Assembly: GCA_964565405.1 (NCBI GenBank)
Contig: CAZMEW010000015.1
Coordinates: 1-24,385, forward strand
DNA: 24,385 nt
From: UBA922 sp964565405
GTDB taxonomy: Bacteria; Patescibacteriota; Patescibacteriia; Magasanikbacterales; UBA922
Direction: 5' to 3'
In this document: positions 6,552 through 15,165 of the stretch, piece after piece
How the letters are laid out: each line of letters begins with the position of its first letter
Numbering within the stretch: the stretch's first letter is position 1
Notes under the pieces: model-generated
Database searches by the model: none
What the model was told of the DNA's origin: nothing
The model's input: the letters and a program-made list of their open reading frames with translations, nothing else
Position numbers and translations under genes: made by a program

Positions 6552-6704
6552 ATGCTTACCACAATTGCAATCATTCTGTTAGTACTCTGGCTCATCGGTT
6601 TTGTCGGATTCCATACCCTGGGTTGGTTTATTCACATCTTACTGGTTATCGCGATCATCATGTTCTTAATCCGGATTATCAGAGGAGAAAACCCAGTAAA
6701 ATAA
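6552..6704 (+). CDS. Lmo0937-family (DUF5670) mini membrane protein, 50 residues
   Basis: This 50-codon gene starts MLTTIAIILLVLWLIGFVGF and continues HTLGWFIHILLVIAIIMFLI before a short RGENPVK tail. Two membrane spans separated by FHTLG is the pattern of the Lmo0937/DUF5670 family, often seen with envelope-stress genes. The stop (6702-6704) abuts the stop of the convergent glycosyltransferase at 6705 with no spacing, so the two transcripts meet tail to tail. It shares an identical upstream 13-mer with the previous small membrane gene. Confidence 0.85.
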   Translation: MLTTIAIILLVLWLIGFVGFHTLGWFIHILLVIAIIMFLIRIIRGENPVK

Positions 6705-8420
6705 CTACTCTCCTAACGGGAGTACCGTCCACTTCGAAGTATCAAAAAACAACACCGCAATACGATTACCCTGCTCTTTGTTATAACTCACAAATGTAGG
6801 AGAAAACGTGAGTGTCAATTCTCTCCCTACATCAAACACACTGACTGCATACGGCAGTCTTTTGTGTCCATAGAGGATGGTCTCATAATCAGATGATAGA
6901 AAATGTGGTGCGCTTGAAATGCGTTCATAAGGATACGGACTCATGTAATTAAAACTGTTCGCGTCAACACGAGAAATAAAAAATCGATCATCCGGATGGT
7001 ATAGAGTTCGGTTTCGAGTAACAATAAGACGGGTGAACGGTATCTTAGAATCTTTCAATGATAAGGAAAGCGCTAACTCAAATGCATTCCTAAAAATAGG
7101 AGCACCCCGATACTGCTCCGGCAGACCAACAACCACGTACCCATCATACACCCCCCCTTCAATAATCGTGACAGCTTGCTGTACTAAATGTTGTGCAAGC
7201 TGAGAGCTCTGATTCCATATAAAAATGGTATACCATAACTGGCCGTATAAAAAAATTCCGCACAAGACTCCGCCAATAATAAGATAACTACGCTTATTTT
7301 GTTGCACTACATCATACCCATATGATAGCACAGCAGCAATACAAAAACACAAAAAAACTGACGGCAAATAAATATAACGTTGACCTTCTTCTGAGATATA
7401 CTCAGAAGTCGTATTAATCGCAAATCGAATTACCGGAACAATTGAAAAAAGGTACAAAATAAAAGAAAAAAATACTGGAATAAAAAATTTTGATCTTCGG
7501 AGGAGATACACGCACGGGACCAATACAGCACAGAATACTACCGCAAATAAAGAAAAATGCGTGATAAAAAAATAGGTAACCTGAGTACGTACCCACCCAG
7601 AAAGAAAAAAACCAAATGTATAACTTACAAAACCTCGAATAATATGATATATACTCAACGTTACATTACCGGTATAATCTGCAAATAATAATCCAATCAC
7701 GTGATAGCGCAGTGCAAAAAACACAACCACAATAAAAAAATATGGAATGGTAATGAGGGTCGCGTGTATAATTTTGGTAAAAAAAGACTGGGATTTCGGG
7801 TATTGTGCAAAAAAAGTAAGGAAAAAAATAGTGGGTGGAATAATAAGTGCAATCTCTTTGGTGAAAAATGCACAAAAAGTAGATACGAGTGAGAGTCCAA
7901 ATAGAGTATACCTTCGTAATCGTCCTTCAGTCTCTAAAAACCTCAAAAACAGAAACACCGTAACTAATACAAAAAATACAACCAGACTATCATTTACCAC
8001 CGAAATCCACGCGAGCTCCCCCCTACTCGGACTTATCGCAAAAAGAATGCTCGCAATTCCTGCGATCCTATTTTGAGTTGGTACATTTTTACAAATACGT
8101 TTAATCACAAAAAACAATAAAACAACATTAGCCACGTGCAAAGTAGTAGTCGATAGGTGATACAGAAAAGGATTGAGGTGCGCGATTTGATACAGTCCAC
8201 GCCAAAAAACGACCACCATAGGACGATACGACCCACCTACATCATTACCTTCATTATTAGTAGAAAATATTTGACTCAAGGAAAAACCCTTATGTTCGGC
8301 TGCGTACAAAAAATCCCAATCATCAGAGACAAAAGGGTTAAAAAGTGTAAAAGAAAAAGGTAAAAAAGCAATAATACCAATCACCCATACAAGGACATGT
8401 TGTCGAAGCCAATTTTTCAT
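6705..8420 (-). CDS. Polytopic GT-C type glycosyltransferase-like membrane protein
   Basis: This 571-residue protein has about ten to twelve membrane spans in the first ~400 residues and a C-terminal extracytoplasmic domain of ~170. Residues 31-38 (VSDDWDFL) lie in the first outer loop and carry the acidic pair of GT-C enzymes (PMT/ArnT/TMTC type), which move sugars from polyprenyl-phosphate donors on the outer face. A Gly-rich GGSYRPM motif follows, as in related families. It is the last gene of the long minus-strand run, 24 bases after comF. The acceptor may be a pilus, a surface protein or a lipid; nothing in the sequence decides which. No ribosome site is visible. Confidence 0.8.
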   Translation of the reverse strand: MKNWLRQHVLVWVIGIIAFLPFSFTLFNPFVSDDWDFLYAAEHKGFSLSQIFSTNNEGNDVGGSYRPMVVVFWRGLYQIAHLNPFLYHLSTTTLHVANVVLLFFVIKRICKNVPTQNRIAGIASILFAISPSRGELAWISVVNDSLVVFFVLVTVFLFLRFLETEGRLRRYTLFGLSLVSTFCAFFTKEIALIIPPTIFFLTFFAQYPKSQSFFTKIIHATLITIPYFFIVVVFFALRYHVIGLLFADYTGNVTLSIYHIIRGFVSYTFGFFLSGWVRTQVTYFFITHFSLFAVVFCAVLVPCVYLLRRSKFFIPVFFSFILYLFSIVPVIRFAINTTSEYISEEGQRYIYLPSVFLCFCIAAVLSYGYDVVQQNKRSYLIIGGVLCGIFLYGQLWYTIFIWNQSSQLAQHLVQQAVTIIEGGVYDGYVVVGLPEQYRGAPIFRNAFELALSLSLKDSKIPFTRLIVTRNRTLYHPDDRFFISRVDANSFNYMSPYPYERISSAPHFLSSDYETILYGHKRLPYAVSVFDVGRELTLTFSPTFVSYNKEQGNRIAVLFFDTSKWTVLPLGE

Positions 8421-8440
8421 ATGTATACATGGTATACCAT
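8421..8440. repeat. Two overlapping perfect palindromes before the glycosyltransferase
   Basis: ATGTATACAT (8421-8430) and ATGGTATACCAT (8429-8440) are both perfect palindromes and overlap by two bases. They fill most of the 24-base gap between comF and the glycosyltransferase. They could be an operator, or contain a -10 (TGGTATACC on the minus strand). Confidence 0.4.
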
Positions 8441-8444
8441 TGCA

Positions 8445-9152
8445 CTATCCACGCGCAATACTCCACCCAGATACCTCCGAAACACCCCCACATAATAAGG
8501 CACGCGCACACTCAGTAATGGTACTTCCCGTAGTATACACATCATCAACAATCACAACCTTTTTTCCAACTAATACTGATTGAAACTGCGGAATAACCCG
8601 AAAGGCGTCTCGCACATTGACTAGCCTACTTTCTCGGTCAAGTAGTGCTTGCTTGATCGTATTACGCGTACGCGTAAGTGCATTCAGTAATGGAATATGT
8701 GTATGCCGACTCAAAAGTCGACCAATTCTCTCACTTTGATTGAATCCCCGTTCGACATAACGCTTACGATGTAGAGGAGTTGGAATAATATAATCGACCA
8801 GTGGAAAAGAATGTTCGCTCAAAAATTTCTCTATCAATGCATCGAAAGCAGATTCAAGTGTTTCAAGATATTGGTATTTGTATAAATGAATAAGCTCATG
8901 AATAAGCGCATCATCCCTCATAGGAAGAATAGCGGAATGACGGGTAATTAGCGTTTTACCCGCGCAATGACCACAACATTCGCCCTCGGTCGTCGCAATA
9001 TGGCACTGAGGACAGCAAAAAACCCCCGGAATGTTCATAGCGTCCAAACATTCAAGGCATAGAATAGCCCCTTCGCGCGCGCACTGCACGCAAAAAGAAG
9101 GAAAAATATATTCAAAAACATTGTTCCAGATGTGCTCAAAAACCCCCTCCAT
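8445..9152 (-). CDS. comF: ComF family phosphoribosyltransferase-like competence protein
   Basis: This is a 235-residue ComF-type protein. A zinc ribbon opens it (C21-x2-C24 and C32-x2-C35, then CCPQC and CCGHC), and a type I phosphoribosyltransferase-like domain follows, with PTPLHRKRYVERGFNQSE and the PRPP loop VVIVDDVYTTGST. In other bacteria ComF helps handle single-stranded DNA during uptake; the biochemical reaction is not settled. The frame is open to a TTG at 9188 that overlaps the upstream gene and has GAGGGGG before it, so a coupled start there is possible. The ATG at 9152 gives the usual distance to the first Cys and is preferred. Its place behind the VirB4 cluster hints at a role in DNA uptake. 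Confidence 0.88.
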   Translation of the reverse strand: MEGVFEHIWNNVFEYIFPSFCVQCAREGAILCLECLDAMNIPGVFCCPQCHIATTEGECCGHCAGKTLITRHSAILPMRDDALIHELIHLYKYQYLETLESAFDALIEKFLSEHSFPLVDYIIPTPLHRKRYVERGFNQSERIGRLLSRHTHIPLLNALTRTRNTIKQALLDRESRLVNVRDAFRVIPQFQSVLVGKKVVIVDDVYTTGSTITECARALLCGGVSEVSGWSIARG

Positions 9153-9172
9153 AATTCGAATGTAAAGTAAGC

Positions 9173-9751
9173 CTAGTTTCCCAACCAAACCCCCTCAATA
9201 AGCCACGTATCCCCCATTTTTATAAGGTCAACTCGTGCTTGTATATTCTTTGTTTCTTGAACCAGGCGATCATTGTCTCCCAATACTTGAGTACTCTGCC
9301 GCGCTTCAACTTCGACTTGTATTTTTACACCCTCATGAGAAAGAATACGGCTACTGAGAACCTCCGTTGTGACTCCCTGGTAAGAAGAACTTTGTTCGTG
9401 AGATTGTGATACAATCCAACCATGCATTGAATCTACGGCGAGCGCAAGCGCATCTTCAATATGTTGATTATCGTTTTGATTTGAGTAACTCAAAAAACGC
9501 TCAACAAAAATACGCGCAGTCTGTTTTGCATAGGTTTCATCTGGATCATTCGATTGAGTATCACTTTGAGTGGGTGTTATACTCGGCTCCTTATACTCAA
9601 CCTCCCCGATGGTGGAATCCTCAGTCACTGGTGTTGTATCTACCGGGGTCTTATGAAGTTTATCCTTAAAAAATATCCAAACTAAAATTGCGATAACAAT
9701 GATTAAAACAGAGGCGATGAGTAAGAAAATGCGTTTTCGAAGGGAAAGCAT
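9173..9751 (-). CDS. Membrane-anchored NTF2/VirB8-like protein of the VirB4 cluster
   Basis: This 192-residue protein has a short basic N-terminus, one membrane span (~8-28), a Thr/Ser/Pro/Asp-rich linker (~35-72) and a C-terminal domain (~75-192) starting QTARIFVERFLSYSN and ending MGDTWLIEGVWLG. That shape, with a long helix and a curved sheet ending in a 'W-x-I-x-x-V' strand, is like NTF2-fold periplasmic domains such as VirB8 or Tim44-like proteins; this is inference from layout. It lies 31 bases downstream of virB4, consistent with an envelope component of the same machine. Confidence 0.7.
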   Translation of the reverse strand: MLSLRKRIFLLIASVLIIVIAILVWIFFKDKLHKTPVDTTPVTEDSTIGEVEYKEPSITPTQSDTQSNDPDETYAKQTARIFVERFLSYSNQNDNQHIEDALALAVDSMHGWIVSQSHEQSSSYQGVTTEVLSSRILSHEGVKIQVEVEARQSTQVLGDNDRLVQETKNIQARVDLIKMGDTWLIEGVWLGN

Positions 9752-9782
9752 ATCGTATTAATTTAGAGAGTTGACGTATAAT

Positions 9783-11675
9783 TTACACAGGTGCCTGTCC
9801 AGTTGGTCGAGTACTTGATGGACCCTTAAACTCAGACTGAAATTCTTTCCGTGCTCGTTCAATATCAAGCAATTGTTGAGGGTTCGAAGTCACTAGTTGA
9901 TCTTCGGTATACGAAGCCACAATCTGAATTGCGGCATGTCTATTACCTGCAAAGAATATACCCTGCCCAACCCCGCTGTCGAGCAATAAATATTTCTCAC
10001 CTTCAGTCAACATGAACGTCTTCTGTATCATATCAACAGCCGAAGGTGATTGTCGAAGCAATAATTGAAGTGCGGAATTATTCACAATTGCCTGCCCATA
10101 AGGAGAGCGCAAGAAATCATTGACATCCTGAGTAATGGTAGTCACACCAAGATAATATTTACGGCAGCGCTTGACGAGAGCATACATGAATTTCGCACTA
10201 TCTTCATGAAGCATAAGCCACCACGCTTCATCAATAACCAATAGTCGTTTTTTACGCTCTGAACGCACCACATTCCAGATATAATTAATAAGCGTATATA
10301 TCGCCATTGGACGAAGTTCATCCTCAAGATCACGAACACTGAAGATAACGAGTTGATTATTCATATTCACGTTCGTCGGAGAATTGAAAAGCCCAGAGAA
10401 CGTACCATCCGTATATTTTTGAAGCTTAAGAGAAAGTGTTTCAGCCCCATCCATTCCATCAAGCACATCGAGAAGATCTTGCATAATAGGAGCCTCAATA
10501 GCTGAAAGATCTGAGGAAGCAGTGATATCTTTCTTGGCATAGGTTTCAAGCACGGCTCGATCAAGAATTGAATCCTCGGTAGCCGTAATCGTGCCGAACA
10601 TGATACGTAATAACCCTTTGAGCGTGATAACAGCGCTTCGGATAACATCTTCAGTCGAGATCTGTTGTCCGACTGGACGCGGCAGATCAAAAGGATTTAC
10701 TTTGCTCTCCGATGCGAGAGAGATATTAATATACGTACCACCTACAGCCTCTGAAAGATGAACATACTCCATTTCAGGATCAATGACGATGACATCAATT
10801 CCCATCATAAGGCTGCGTAGAATTTCAAGCTTCACCGCATATGATTTGCCAGCTCCGGAGGTCGCAAACACAACCATATTCGCGTTCTGAAGTGAAAAAC
10901 GATCAAATAAAATAAGGCTATTATTGTGTTTATTAATACCGTAGAGAATACCATTATCACTGGTAAGTTCAGTTGAAATAAAAGGGAAAGATGCAGCAAT
11001 CGGAGAAGAATTCATGTTGAAGGATATGACCAACTCATCAATACCTAGTGGTACAGTCGAATTGAATCCTTGCTCTGATTGGTATAGTACATGTTTACTA
11101 TGGATGAGTTTTGAACCAAATATGTTATGGATATCTTCGGTCACACGATCGAGCTCTTCCTTACTCGAAGCATATAAGGTTACATAAAATGCGAATTGAA
11201 AAAAATGCTCAATACCCTGAGTCAAATCATCTCGAAGCTGCTCTACATCTCGAAGAGCGGTTTCACGGATCGGATCTCGGGGCGCCCCTTTCTCAGTATC
11301 AGCGCTAATCTGTGCCTGGAGTGCACCTACCTTTTTCTTCAGTTGTTTCAAAATAATCGTTGCCTCAACCGGATAAAAAAACATGCCGATATCCATGGTC
11401 AAATTCAAATTAAGTACCGGAGAACTCCAGCCAATAGAAATATAACGAGGATAACTCACAACAAAAATCGTACGCAAAAATATCGAGCCCAGTTGCAAAA
11501 AATTAGACTCAACATTAAATGCTGAAGGTGCAATCAGATCTCGAAGCGCGACAGTTCCTTCACGATATACGCGTTCTTCTTCAAGCGTGACTAGAGTCTC
11601 ATCAGTCTTTTTCTTATTTGCCTGACTACGATACGACCCTTTTTGGGATTCAAATGAAACTGGCTCAAATGGCAT
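9783..11675 (-). CDS. virB4: VirB4-family ATPase
   Basis: This is a 630-residue VirB4/TraC-type ATPase, the energising motor of type IV secretion systems. The Walker A box is ATSGAGKS (271-278), Walker B is LLVIDEAWWL (478-487), and TTITQDVNDFL and LLLRQSP follow in the helical core as usual. The first ~250 residues hold the second half of the VirB4 N-terminal domain (YISIGW through FYVTLYASS, then the conserved MNSSPIAASFPF). The rest of the N-terminal domain is encoded by the separate upstream gene three bases away, so VirB4 function is split in two. The ATG has no ribosome site; translation probably depends on coupling. Confidence 0.94.
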   Translation of the reverse strand: MPFEPVSFESQKGSYRSQANKKKTDETLVTLEEERVYREGTVALRDLIAPSAFNVESNFLQLGSIFLRTIFVVSYPRYISIGWSSPVLNLNLTMDIGMFFYPVEATIILKQLKKKVGALQAQISADTEKGAPRDPIRETALRDVEQLRDDLTQGIEHFFQFAFYVTLYASSKEELDRVTEDIHNIFGSKLIHSKHVLYQSEQGFNSTVPLGIDELVISFNMNSSPIAASFPFISTELTSDNGILYGINKHNNSLILFDRFSLQNANMVVFATSGAGKSYAVKLEILRSLMMGIDVIVIDPEMEYVHLSEAVGGTYINISLASESKVNPFDLPRPVGQQISTEDVIRSAVITLKGLLRIMFGTITATEDSILDRAVLETYAKKDITASSDLSAIEAPIMQDLLDVLDGMDGAETLSLKLQKYTDGTFSGLFNSPTNVNMNNQLVIFSVRDLEDELRPMAIYTLINYIWNVVRSERKKRLLVIDEAWWLMLHEDSAKFMYALVKRCRKYYLGVTTITQDVNDFLRSPYGQAIVNNSALQLLLRQSPSAVDMIQKTFMLTEGEKYLLLDSGVGQGIFFAGNRHAAIQIVASYTEDQLVTSNPQQLLDIERARKEFQSEFKGPSSTRPTGQAPV

Positions 11676-11678
11676 ACA

Positions 11679-12374
11679 CTATAGTGATAAATTTTCTTCA
11701 ACTTGCTGTTTGGTCACATCACCCATCTGTTCAGCAAATGAAATGTCCGGATTATAGGTGCTATAATACAATTCAATTAATGCTTGGGTATCCAGTTCAG
11801 CAACCTCAAGGCCAATACCTGAAAGTCCACTTTGGATTTGCCTCACACGAAGATCAAGATCCTGTTTGCGACGCTCAAACTGATCTTCTTTGAGGTTAAG
11901 TGTAAGGGCTGGAACAATAACTTCTTTAAAACGTGCAAAAAATCCTTTTTTCTTATTATCGAGCGGAGAATACGGGACAATAACAAAATATCGTTTGGTC
12001 ATAATTTTCCCGATATCTACCAACTCTTCGATAAAAAGCCGATAATCTGCAATCTGAACTCGAAGGAGCTCATTTGCCTGCTCCCGCTCAAGCTTATTAA
12101 GCGTTTCAAGATACGGCTTGATCTGAAGCTTGCGTGACTGGACCACAATCTGTACCGGAAAATCAAGTGAATTGAGAAAACCTACATACGACGAAATGAT
12201 CGCATTCTGTTCGTCTTCTGATTTCAAGGCAAAATTAATACTTGAAGTAAGAAGTACTTTGCGCATGGTTCCATCTCTCAACACCACCACACCATCTTTA
12301 ATCTCAGCAATCGGTAGATGAGTCTGTGTATTGGATTGTTTTGCACGTTTTTGTACTGCTTTTTTATCTTTCAT
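11679..12374 (-). CDS. TraC/VirB4 N-terminal-domain protein
   Basis: This is a 231-residue cytoplasmic protein. HLPIAEIKDGVVVLRDGTMR and the following LLTSSINFALKSEDEQ match the opening domain of VirB4/TraC ATPases, continuing with a helical hairpin (SGLSGIGLEVAELDTQALIELYYSTYNP). It has no Walker motifs. The gene sits two bases after prgI and three before virB4, so the three are one translational block. Splitting this domain from the ATPase is common in Patescibacteria. It probably assembles with the ATPase at the inner membrane. Confidence 0.86.
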   Translation of the reverse strand: MKDKKAVQKRAKQSNTQTHLPIAEIKDGVVVLRDGTMRKVLLTSSINFALKSEDEQNAIISSYVGFLNSLDFPVQIVVQSRKLQIKPYLETLNKLEREQANELLRVQIADYRLFIEELVDIGKIMTKRYFVIVPYSPLDNKKKGFFARFKEVIVPALTLNLKEDQFERRKQDLDLRVRQIQSGLSGIGLEVAELDTQALIELYYSTYNPDISFAEQMGDVTKQQVEENLSL

Positions 12375-12376
12375 AG

Positions 12377-12811
12377 TTAGAACTTATCATCTTCTCCCCG
12401 ATAAAATCCACCGGTATTTACCAATAATGATAAATCCTGAATCCGTTCCCGTCTCACCGGCGCTACTGCAACCTTTACTTCAGGAATTTCAGGGACAAAT
12501 CTTCGAAGCATATTCAATTCTTTTTTTGATAGTGTTTTATGCCACACACGTCGTGAGGGTCGCTTCAAAGTTTGTACAATATTTAAGAAAAAATAATGAA
12601 ATGGTTGACCATTCACCCTCACAAACGCCACAACCATCCCACCAAGTCCAAAAAAAACAATCGAGAAAATAAATAATCCTAGATCTCCCCAACGGTAGCA
12701 GGCGAACACGATCAGTCCAGTGACGAGGAGAATAATAAATTGACGTGTCGTTATTGGACCCAAGATTTTATCTTCGACATCAATGAATTGTGGAACGATA
12801 AACTGCTGCAC
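12377..12811 (-). CDS. prgI: PrgI family inner-membrane protein
   Basis: This 144-residue protein opens QQFIVPQFIDVEDKILGPIT and RQFIIL, the signature of PrgI, the small membrane component placed before VirB4 in Gram-positive-type conjugation systems (VirB3-like role). Two membrane spans lie at ~23-40 and ~46-65, followed by RVNGQPFHYFFLN and a basic cytoplasmic tail. The start codon is GTG (12809-12811), supported by family alignment; TAAGG just upstream is a weak ribosome site. Between it and the previous gene lies an unusual repeat region. Confidence 0.92.
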   Translation of the reverse strand: MQQFIVPQFIDVEDKILGPITTRQFIILLVTGLIVFACYRWGDLGLFIFSIVFFGLGGMVVAFVRVNGQPFHYFFLNIVQTLKRPSRRVWHKTLSKKELNMLRRFVPEIPEVKVAVAPVRRERIQDLSLLVNTGGFYRGEDDKF

Positions 12812-12820
12812 ACTGCCTTA

Positions 12821-12893
12821 AGTAAAAAGTAAAAAGTAAAAAGTAAAAAATGTCATCCCCATTGTATTTTCTTTTTACTTTTTCCCTTTTACT
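12821..12893 (-). repeat. AGTAAAA tandem heptamers with matching inverted copies
   Basis: Four exact head-to-tail AGTAAAA units run from 12821 to 12848, and two TTTTACT inverted copies stand at 12873-12879 and 12887-12893. The arms can pair in several registers, around a loop holding GTCATCCCCATTG. On the minus strand the transcript would read A-rich arm, loop, then four TTTTACT units, forming a slippery hairpin just before the prgI start. It could be a terminator/attenuator inside the operon, an RNA-processing site, or a simple-repeat expansion. Confidence 0.7.
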
Positions 12894-12905
12894 TTTTCCG
12901 TTCCC

Positions 12906-14183
12906 CTAGTCCATCATCTCCAATTGGTGATTCATGCCTGCAAGCGCAAGATATTCTGGATAGGTGAGCATACTTCCTGCGAGCGATGCTGCAATGGTAG
13001 ATCTTTTCCCAATCGCATGTATAGTCTCATCAACATAGACACGAAACAAGGGACTATTTTTCCAACTATCTCGCACCTGTAAGTATAGCAAGTATGACTC
13101 ATCTTTCCAACCTTGAAATTTTGCCAAGACCATGTCCCCAGCAGTCTTCGGGTCTCGTGAGAGCCGTCTAAAATCTTCGAGCGTGAATGTTGCCGCCTCT
13201 TCTACTGGTCCCATAACACGTGAGGGTGGTGTATTAGAATCAACCTCACGAATAAGTGAAGTCGACAAGGGAATCGAATTAAGTTGAGGTTTTCTTTGCT
13301 GGTTCGGTGTGCGAGATTGTAGAGGTACCGGTGAAGCCGCTCGAGGAGGTGCGGGAGGGTTAGATGGTTTACCCAATGTTGCGTTCTTGGAAATTTCCGC
13401 AAACAATTTGTCTGCGTCAATCTTCGATAAGCCCAGTCCCCCATCATGCTCTCGACGTGTCGCATACTCAACAAACTGTCGCTGATCTCTAATACCTTTT
13501 TTCCAAGATAAAATAAGCGCAGAGGTACGTGCTTCCAAATCTTTGGGAATCTTGACTGAGCTTGAAAAAGAAACCGCAGTAATCGGTGAATGTGTAGTGT
13601 TATTTTTTTTCATCAATTCCGCGAGTTCAGTATCATCTTCTTCAAGTAATGAAGCATGATCCATAGGCGCCGCACTACGGCCTGGCTGTTTGAAAACTTC
13701 CGTAACGGGCGTACTCAGCGCGACATGCAACTCGCTCTGCATGGTAGGTGCGACTACCCCAACTTCCTCAACCAGCGGAATCGCACGATGCTTTTTTTGC
13801 GGTGGAGACGATTGAGTAGTTTCTTCTACCAGAGGAATGGCGCGATGGGGGGTGCGAATTGCGGACTTTTTTTCTACACTATTCACTTGCGAATCATCAA
13901 CTTTTTCTTCAATCAATGGACTTATTTTCTTGGGTAAAGGTTGGATAGTAGGCCGCTCAACCCGAGACATCGGAGGATTGGCAACCCTCTCCATCTGAAC
14001 TTGAGAATTTGGTTGAGCCTGTTCTGGTTCTTCTTGTTTTACTTGAGCCTGTGGAGGTTGCGCTGCACTAGCGCTCGTTGCAATTTGTCGCCTCTTTCGA
14101 AATTCCTCAAGAGTAATACGCTCGCTCGTACCATCAGCTTTTTTTACGAGAATAGTAGGTTGTGATTTTGAACTAGTATCCAT
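12906..14183 (-). CDS. Largely disordered protein with repeated PLVEE motifs
   Basis: This 425-residue protein is not a family I recognise. The N-terminus (ILVKKADGTSERITLEEFRKR, 11-31) looks like a short ordered unit. Residues ~35-320 are rich in Pro, Gln, Ser and Glu and probably disordered, with three spaced copies of a short motif (SPLIEE 88-93; HRAIPLVEE 113-121 and 132-140). A small helical domain lies at ~210-260 and a larger one at ~335-425 (FTLEDFRRLSRDP...). TLEEFR near the N-terminus is echoed by TLEDFR in the C-terminal domain. There is no signal peptide or membrane span. It sits between the 318-aa gene (one base away) and prgI, so it is probably a cytoplasmic scaffold of the secretion machine. 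Confidence 0.8.
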   Translation of the reverse strand: MDTSSKSQPTILVKKADGTSERITLEEFRKRRQIATSASAAQPPQAQVKQEEPEQAQPNSQVQMERVANPPMSRVERPTIQPLPKKISPLIEEKVDDSQVNSVEKKSAIRTPHRAIPLVEETTQSSPPQKKHRAIPLVEEVGVVAPTMQSELHVALSTPVTEVFKQPGRSAAPMDHASLLEEDDTELAELMKKNNTTHSPITAVSFSSSVKIPKDLEARTSALILSWKKGIRDQRQFVEYATRREHDGGLGLSKIDADKLFAEISKNATLGKPSNPPAPPRAASPVPLQSRTPNQQRKPQLNSIPLSTSLIREVDSNTPPSRVMGPVEEAATFTLEDFRRLSRDPKTAGDMVLAKFQGWKDESYLLYLQVRDSWKNSPLFRVYVDETIHAIGKRSTIAASLAGSMLTYPEYLALAGMNHQLEMMD

Positions 14184-14184
14184 A

Positions 14185-15141
14185 TTATTTCCCGTTTAAT
14201 AATTCATCATTCCACGCAAATGTTCCGGTCTGTTCATCATAATAATAAAAATCAAGAATGCGGGGATCATTATATTCCTTGGAATATTGATCAAGAATAG
14301 AAAAAATCTCAAATTGATCCTCAATTTTACCACTTTCGAGATCGCCTTGAATCTTATTTTTAATCTCAACAAAATAATTCTTAGTAGTTACTCCCTGAGC
14401 TGGTAACATAATTTCTTCTTCCTTATTTTCTCCGTTAATCTCATTTTGTGTTTGCTCTAGTACTGCCTGATCTGCATATGAATTTTCTTCCACTAGTCCA
14501 TAAATAAATTCAGGCTCGACACCGATAAGAAAGTGTATAAATGAAAAAAAAGTCGTAACTACTTCTCGTTTATTAATATCCAATAATTCAATATAATTTG
14601 AATCCGGTAACTCAGAAAAAAGTATGGTCTCTAATTTGACCTTGTATTCAGCAATTTCTAGCGATTGATTCCCCATCTGGTTAAGTCGTACAATCTCAGC
14701 AACAATGTTCTTTACAATCTGAGGCTCATTCTTATATTTACCCACTATCATGTCTGATTCAAAAACAGCCTTTCGAATAAGGGTATACTCTGAAATACAA
14801 TCTGTCTTATCGGGAAATCGAGTACCTAAATACCACAATAATTCATCAATTGGTTCGAATTTAAGGATACAGGCCATAACCAACTGTTTCCCGAAAAGCA
14901 CTGTAGCAACCGAATCAGATGGAGAAACCCTCATTCTATTCCAATTCAATTCAGTAAATAATCGATATAATTTCCACCAATGCTCAACAATCTCTTCGTT
15001 AGTCATTTGAGAAAAAAATACATCAAAAAATTTCCAAACTTCATTTTTGGCAATAGGATTACGCATCATCTCACGAAATTTGCGTTCAATTTCATGGAAA
15101 TCCTTGAGAGTGGTTAAATTTTCGAATGAATTATCATACAT
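14185..15141 (-). CDS. Unrecognised 318-aa helical cytoplasmic protein
   Basis: I do not recognise this protein. It is acidic, mostly alpha-helical, rich in Asn, Glu, Phe and Ile, with no signal peptide or membrane span. WWKLYRLFTELNWNRMRVSP (~55-74) and an EENSYADQ...KEEEIMLP linker (~215-245) separate an N-terminal helical domain from a short C-terminal one ending YYYDEQTGTFAWNDELLNGK. It lies 24 bases after the VirB6-like gene and one base before the next gene, so it is embedded in the secretion operon and probably serves it. Confidence 0.75.
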   Translation of the reverse strand: MYDNSFENLTTLKDFHEIERKFREMMRNPIAKNEVWKFFDVFFSQMTNEEIVEHWWKLYRLFTELNWNRMRVSPSDSVATVLFGKQLVMACILKFEPIDELLWYLGTRFPDKTDCISEYTLIRKAVFESDMIVGKYKNEPQIVKNIVAEIVRLNQMGNQSLEIAEYKVKLETILFSELPDSNYIELLDINKREVVTTFFSFIHFLIGVEPEFIYGLVEENSYADQAVLEQTQNEINGENKEEEIMLPAQGVTTKNYFVEIKNKIQGDLESGKIEDQFEIFSILDQYSKEYNDPRILDFYYYDEQTGTFAWNDELLNGK

Positions 15142-15165
15142 AATACGGTGATAAAGATGCGGGCA

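Noticed and set aside
12821..12893. CRISPR-like array
   Set aside because: Units are seven bases, head-to-tail, without spacers, and no cas genes are nearby; it is a simple repeat with inverted copies.
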